Positions 60,827 through 64,000 of a stretch of DNA of 64,000 nucleotides are shown in pieces. The DNA comes from Sphingomonadaceae bacterium (GTDB lineage Bacteria; Pseudomonadota; Alphaproteobacteria; Sphingomonadales; Sphingomonadaceae). The position numbers and the translations under genes are program-made. The DNA lies in contig JACKLA010000001.1 of the NCBI GenBank assembly GCA_024236155.1, positions 1,240,001 to 1,304,000 of the forward strand, in the 5' to 3' direction. Position 1 is the stretch's first letter. Each line of letters begins with the position of its first letter. Under the pieces are notes generated by a model. The model was not told the origin of the DNA, made no database searches, and saw only the letters and a program-made list of their open reading frames with translations.

Positions 60827-61525
60827 ATGACCTTCAACCAGATATTCGAGCGGTTCTCGAGCCGCTATCTTCCGGCAAGCCTTAGCGATGCGGCGATGAT
60901 GCGCTTCAGGGCGCTGGGCCGTGCGTTGCCGGTCATCCGCGAAGCGCCGGTCAGTCTCGATGAAAATGCGGACCATCTGGTGTATGTGTGTTCGGGGGCG
61001 ACCAAGCTTGTTGCTCATGCTTCTGCCGGGCGCGACCAGGTGGTGGCATTCCATTTCCCCGATGAGCTGATCGCGGTGCCTGCGCGGGCAGAGCATTCCT
61101 ATACATTGTATACAGTGAGCCCGAGCGAGCTGCTGGTGTTCGACTACGCCGATTTCGCAGACCTGGCGCGCGGGGAGCCGGCAGTGCTGCGCATGCTGCT
61201 CGACTGCGCACGCAAGTCGCTCGGTCGTTGCCGTGACAAATCGCTCGCCCTGGGGCGCAAGACTGCGCCTGAGCGGCTCGCTGGCTTCCTCGTTGGGATG
61301 GCTGTCCGGATCGGCGCGCCGCAGGACGATATCACCTTCCTCGACCTGCCGATGTCACGCCGGGACATTGCCGACAGCCTGGGCCTGACGATCGAGACGG
61401 TCAGCCGCCAGTTTACCCTTTTGCGCGAGCAGAAGATCATCGAAACAGTGGGTAAATCGGGGGTCAGGATACGCGATCTCTTGGCGCTTGAGGCGCGCGC
61501 CGGTTACCTGATCGAAGCAGCCTGA
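60827..61525 (+). CDS. Crp/Fnr-family regulator without Fe-S cysteines
   Basis: 232 residues. Sensor domain has no N-terminal Cys cluster (MTFNQIFERFSSRYLP), so it cannot hold the FNR-type [4Fe-4S] centre. The HTH is LPMSRRDIADSLGL with recognition helix TIETVSRQFTLL, almost identical to FnrL, so both should read the same half-site. This resembles DNR/NnrR or FixK-type regulators. The start is 44 bases after an FNR box centre and ccoN follows after 81 nt. Confidence 0.9.
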   Translation: MTFNQIFERFSSRYLPASLSDAAMMRFRALGRALPVIREAPVSLDENADHLVYVCSGATKLVAHASAGRDQVVAFHFPDELIAVPARAEHSYTLYTVSPSELLVFDYADFADLARGEPAVLRMLLDCARKSLGRCRDKSLALGRKTAPERLAGFLVGMAVRIGAPQDDITFLDLPMSRRDIADSLGLTIETVSRQFTLLREQKIIETVGKSGVRIRDLLALEARAGYLIEAA

Positions 61526-61540
61526 ATTTCTTTTTCGATT

Positions 61541-61554
61541 TTGACCTGGATCAA
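61541..61554 (+). promoter_or_regulatory. FNR-type site upstream of ccoN
   Basis: TTGAC-CTGG-ATCAA differs from the consensus TTGAT-N4-ATCAA by one base. Its centre (61547.5) is 59 bases before the ccoN ATG, the correct place for class II activation of a start site near 61589. It lies in the gap between the regulator and ccoN. Confidence 0.75.
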
Positions 61555-61606
61555 TGCGGAATTCGGGTGACGTCAATAGAAGCCCTGCCAAACTACGGAG
61601 ATTTCC

Positions 61607-63274
61607 ATGCAAGCTGAAACGGCACTCGGGCGCGTAGGGCTATGGTTCGCAGTCATGCTGCTGGCCATTGTCACCATGGTCCTCGCTAAAGACAGCGCGT
61701 TCGCCATCCATGCCGGACTGGTCGCCTTTGTGGCGTTCTGCCTGGTGTGGATGTCGGCCGCACGATACGATCCCCTCGGGAAAGCGGAAGGCTTCTTCAA
61801 GATGCCTGCCGGCCCATCGAAATATGACGATGCGCCGGTTCGCTGGGGGGTTATCGCGACGCTCTTCTGGGGGACCGCAGGCTTTCTTGCCGGGCTCTAT
61901 ATTGCGTTGCAGCTGGCATTTCCGGTGCTCAACTTCGAGCCCTATCTCAATTTCGGACGCCTGCGTCCGCTCCATACGAGTGCAGTGATTTTCGCCTTCG
62001 GCGGTAACGCGCTGATCGCGACGAGCTTCTACGTCGTGCAGCGCACCTGCCGCACCCAGCTGGCGTTCCCTTCGCTCGCGCGGTTCGTGTTCTGGGGTTA
62101 CCAGATGTTCATCGTGCTGGCGGCAACCGGCTATCTGCTCGGTGTTACCCAGTCGCGCGAATATGCGGAGCCGGAATGGTATGTCGACCTGTGGCTGACG
62201 ATCGTCTGGGTCGCCTATCTGGCAGTCTTCGTCGGTACGATCATCAAACGCAAAGAGCCGCATATCTATGTGGCCAACTGGTTCTATCTCGCCTTCATCG
62301 TGACGATCGCGATGCTGCATGTGGTCAACAACCTGACCATGCCGGTCAGCATCTTCGGGTCGCGCAGCTACAGCGCCTTCGCGGGTGTGCAGGATGCGCT
62401 GACCCAGTGGTGGTACGGCCATAACGCGGTGGGCTTCTTCCTCACCGCCGGCTTCCTCGCGATGATGTACTACTTCGTGCCCAAGCAGGCGGAACGACCG
62501 GTCTATTCCTATCGCCTGTCGATCATTCACTTCTGGTCGCTGATCTTCCTCTACATCTGGGCGGGTCCGCACCACTTGCATTACACCGCGCTGCCCGACT
62601 GGGCGCAGACGCTGGGCATGGTCTTCTCGATCATGCTGTGGATGCCCAGCTGGGGCGGGATGATCAACGGCCTGATGACGCTGAACGGCGCATGGGACAA
62701 GATCCGCACCGACCCGATCATCCGCATGATGGTGATGGCGCTCGCCTTCTACGGCATGTCGACCTTCGAAGGCCCGATGATGAGCATCAAGGCGGTCAAC
62801 AGCCTGTCGCACTATACGGACTGGACCATCGGCCACGTTCACTCGGGTGCACTGGGCTGGAACGGGATGATCACCTTCGCGGCGGTTTACTACCTCGTGC
62901 CGCGCCTGTGGAAGCGTGAGCGGATGTATTCGCTGCGCATGATCAACTGGCACTTCTGGTTCGCCAGCGCCGGGATCGTGTTCTACGCCGCCAGCATGTG
63001 GGTTGCCGGTGTGACCCAGGGCCTGATGTGGCGCGAATACAGCGCAGACGGTTACCTGGTGAACAGCTTTGCCGACACGGTGGCTGCACTGCACCCGATG
63101 TACCTGCTGCGTGCATTCGGCGGGCTGCTCTATCTCACGGGCTTCGTGGTCATGCTGTGGAACGTCTGGCAGACGCTCGCCGGCAAGGTCCGCACCGAAG
63201 CGCCGATGACCGAAACGCCCTACGATCCCGACGCCGATCGCCCGCTGCCCGCAGCGACCGCCCCGGCCGAATAG
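61607..63274 (+). CDS. ccoN: cbb3-type cytochrome c oxidase subunit I
   Basis: 555 residues, about 13-14 membrane helices, ATG preceded by GGAGATTTCC. Haem/copper site features: FGGNALIATSFYVVQRT, WYGHNAVGFFLTAGF (CuB His), WAGPHHLHYTALPDWAQ (CuB His pair), and DWTIGHVHSGALGWNG (haem His ligands). It is the catalytic subunit reducing oxygen at high affinity. Upstream FNR-type site fits microaerobic induction. ccoO follows after 10 nt. Confidence 0.97.
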   Translation: MQAETALGRVGLWFAVMLLAIVTMVLAKDSAFAIHAGLVAFVAFCLVWMSAARYDPLGKAEGFFKMPAGPSKYDDAPVRWGVIATLFWGTAGFLAGLYIALQLAFPVLNFEPYLNFGRLRPLHTSAVIFAFGGNALIATSFYVVQRTCRTQLAFPSLARFVFWGYQMFIVLAATGYLLGVTQSREYAEPEWYVDLWLTIVWVAYLAVFVGTIIKRKEPHIYVANWFYLAFIVTIAMLHVVNNLTMPVSIFGSRSYSAFAGVQDALTQWWYGHNAVGFFLTAGFLAMMYYFVPKQAERPVYSYRLSIIHFWSLIFLYIWAGPHHLHYTALPDWAQTLGMVFSIMLWMPSWGGMINGLMTLNGAWDKIRTDPIIRMMVMALAFYGMSTFEGPMMSIKAVNSLSHYTDWTIGHVHSGALGWNGMITFAAVYYLVPRLWKRERMYSLRMINWHFWFASAGIVFYAASMWVAGVTQGLMWREYSADGYLVNSFADTVAALHPMYLLRAFGGLLYLTGFVVMLWNVWQTLAGKVRTEAPMTETPYDPDADRPLPAATAPAE

Positions 63275-63284
63275 GAACAGAAAA

Positions 63285-64000
63285 ATGACCGACAACGGCA
63301 ACAAGCAAGCCTTTGAAAGGCACAAGAAGCTCGAACGCAACGTATCGTTGCTGGCGGTTGCAACCTTCGTCACTGTCGCGATTGGCGGCGTGGTCGAAAT
63401 CGCCCCGCTGTTCTGGATCGACAACACCATCGAGAAGGTGGAGGGCGTGCGCCCCTACACCCCGCTCGAACTGGCCGGGCGTGACATCTACATCCGTGAA
63501 GGGTGCTATGTCTGCCACAGCCAGATGATCCGTCCGTTCCGCGACGAGGTCGAGCGTTACGGGCACTACAGCCTGGCGGCGGAATCGATGTATGATCACC
63601 CGTTCCAGTGGGGCTCCAAGCGCACCGGGCCGGATCTTGCCCGCGTTGGCGGGCGCTATTCGGACGCGTGGCATGTCGACCACCTGAAGGATCCGCAAAG
63701 CGTGGTGCCCGAAAGCGTCATGCCGCAGTATGGCTTCCTGGCTGAAACGCCGCTCAAGGTGGCCGATCCCTCGGCCAACCTGACCGCACTGAGCCGGGTT
63801 GGCGTTCCCTATAGCGATGACGATATCGCCAAGGCACCCGCCGATCTGGTGGCGCAGGCCGATCCAGATGTCGACGCTGGCGATCTCGAGAAGCGTTATC
63901 CCAAGGCGCAGGTCCGCGATTTCGACGGTGATCCGAACACGGTGACCGAGATGGACGCGCTGGTCGCATACCTCCAGATGCTCGGCACGCTGGTCGACGT
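63285..64000 (+). CDS. ccoO: cbb3-type cytochrome c oxidase subunit II (3' end outside window)
   Basis: Start at the ATG preceded by AGGAACAG; 238 codons are visible and the gene runs off the window. N-terminal membrane anchor (LLAVATFVTVAIGGVVEIAPLF) and the c-type haem motif GCYVCHSQMIRPF (CxxCH). It passes electrons to CcoN. The visible part is normal for CcoO (family about 240-250 residues), so only a little is missing. Confidence 0.96.
   Translation, partial: MTDNGNKQAFERHKKLERNVSLLAVATFVTVAIGGVVEIAPLFWIDNTIEKVEGVRPYTPLELAGRDIYIREGCYVCHSQMIRPFRDEVERYGHYSLAAESMYDHPFQWGSKRTGPDLARVGGRYSDAWHVDHLKDPQSVVPESVMPQYGFLAETPLKVADPSANLTALSRVGVPYSDDDIAKAPADLVAQADPDVDAGDLEKRYPKAQVRDFDGDPNTVTEMDALVAYLQMLGTLVD

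Noticed and set aside
61640..63430. 596-codon open frame antisense to ccoN
   Set aside because: His/Arg/Asp-rich shadow of the membrane helices of ccoN; no domain or ribosome site.

Overview
The window is a gene-dense, high-GC chromosomal segment from an alphaproteobacterium, most likely a sphingomonad near Erythrobacteraceae. Evidence for this is a GcrA-type cell-cycle regulator, an alphaproteobacterial SspB, an FnrL regulator next to ccoNO, FecI/FecR with a Caulobacter/Xanthomonas-type TonB receptor, an orphan PdeM and a bifunctional RSH protein. There are no prophage, transposase, plasmid or CRISPR genes. Mobile-like DNA is limited to small palindromic repeats. The organism assignment is inferred from gene content only.

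Layout. 1-10.7 kb: 3' part of pnp, a spermidine-synthase-like protein, an exported repeat-type protein followed by a DUF3142 lipoprotein with an apparent ATT start, DUF481 and DUF1993 proteins, modABC, gcrA and an ABC-2 permease. 10.7-20 kb: hspQ, tRNA-Ser(CGA), then the most distinctive block: an ECF sigma factor, its FecR-type anti-sigma factor, a 1173-residue TonB-dependent transducer and a secreted M16 zinc protease. This arrangement resembles the ferredoxin-uptake (Fus) logic of receptor plus periplasmic insulysin-like protease. 20-28 kb: a PYROXD2-like oxidoreductase, gmk, sspB, and the his genes B-H-A-F-E interrupted by a palindromic element, a two-helix membrane protein and a 56-residue PEP-CTERM protein, then a HIT protein.

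27.7-32.3 kb: a complete tol-pal operon (ybgC-tolQ-R-A-B-pal). 32-44.5 kb: a J-domain protein, small exported proteins, an SDR-like protein lacking the usual Tyr/Lys pair, purT, an ATP-grasp enzyme, a cystathionine-gamma-synthase-family enzyme, an SLC13 transporter, two tandem DUF547 genes, infC with an ATA start, pdeM and hemF. 44.6-57 kb: an M1 peptidase lipoprotein, two exported hypothetical proteins, a 7TM-type histidine kinase with a NarL-type regulator, a bifunctional (p)ppGpp enzyme, a VOC protein, two tandem DUF1905 genes, a cyclophilin with an unusual insertion, tRNA-Ser(GGA) and an M14 carboxypeptidase lipoprotein.

57-64 kb is an oxygen-response locus: a TonB receptor, FnrL with iron-sulphur cysteines, OmpW, a second Crp/Fnr regulator lacking those cysteines, then ccoN and a truncated ccoO. 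A perfect FNR box lies between ompW and the second regulator, and a near-perfect one lies before ccoN.
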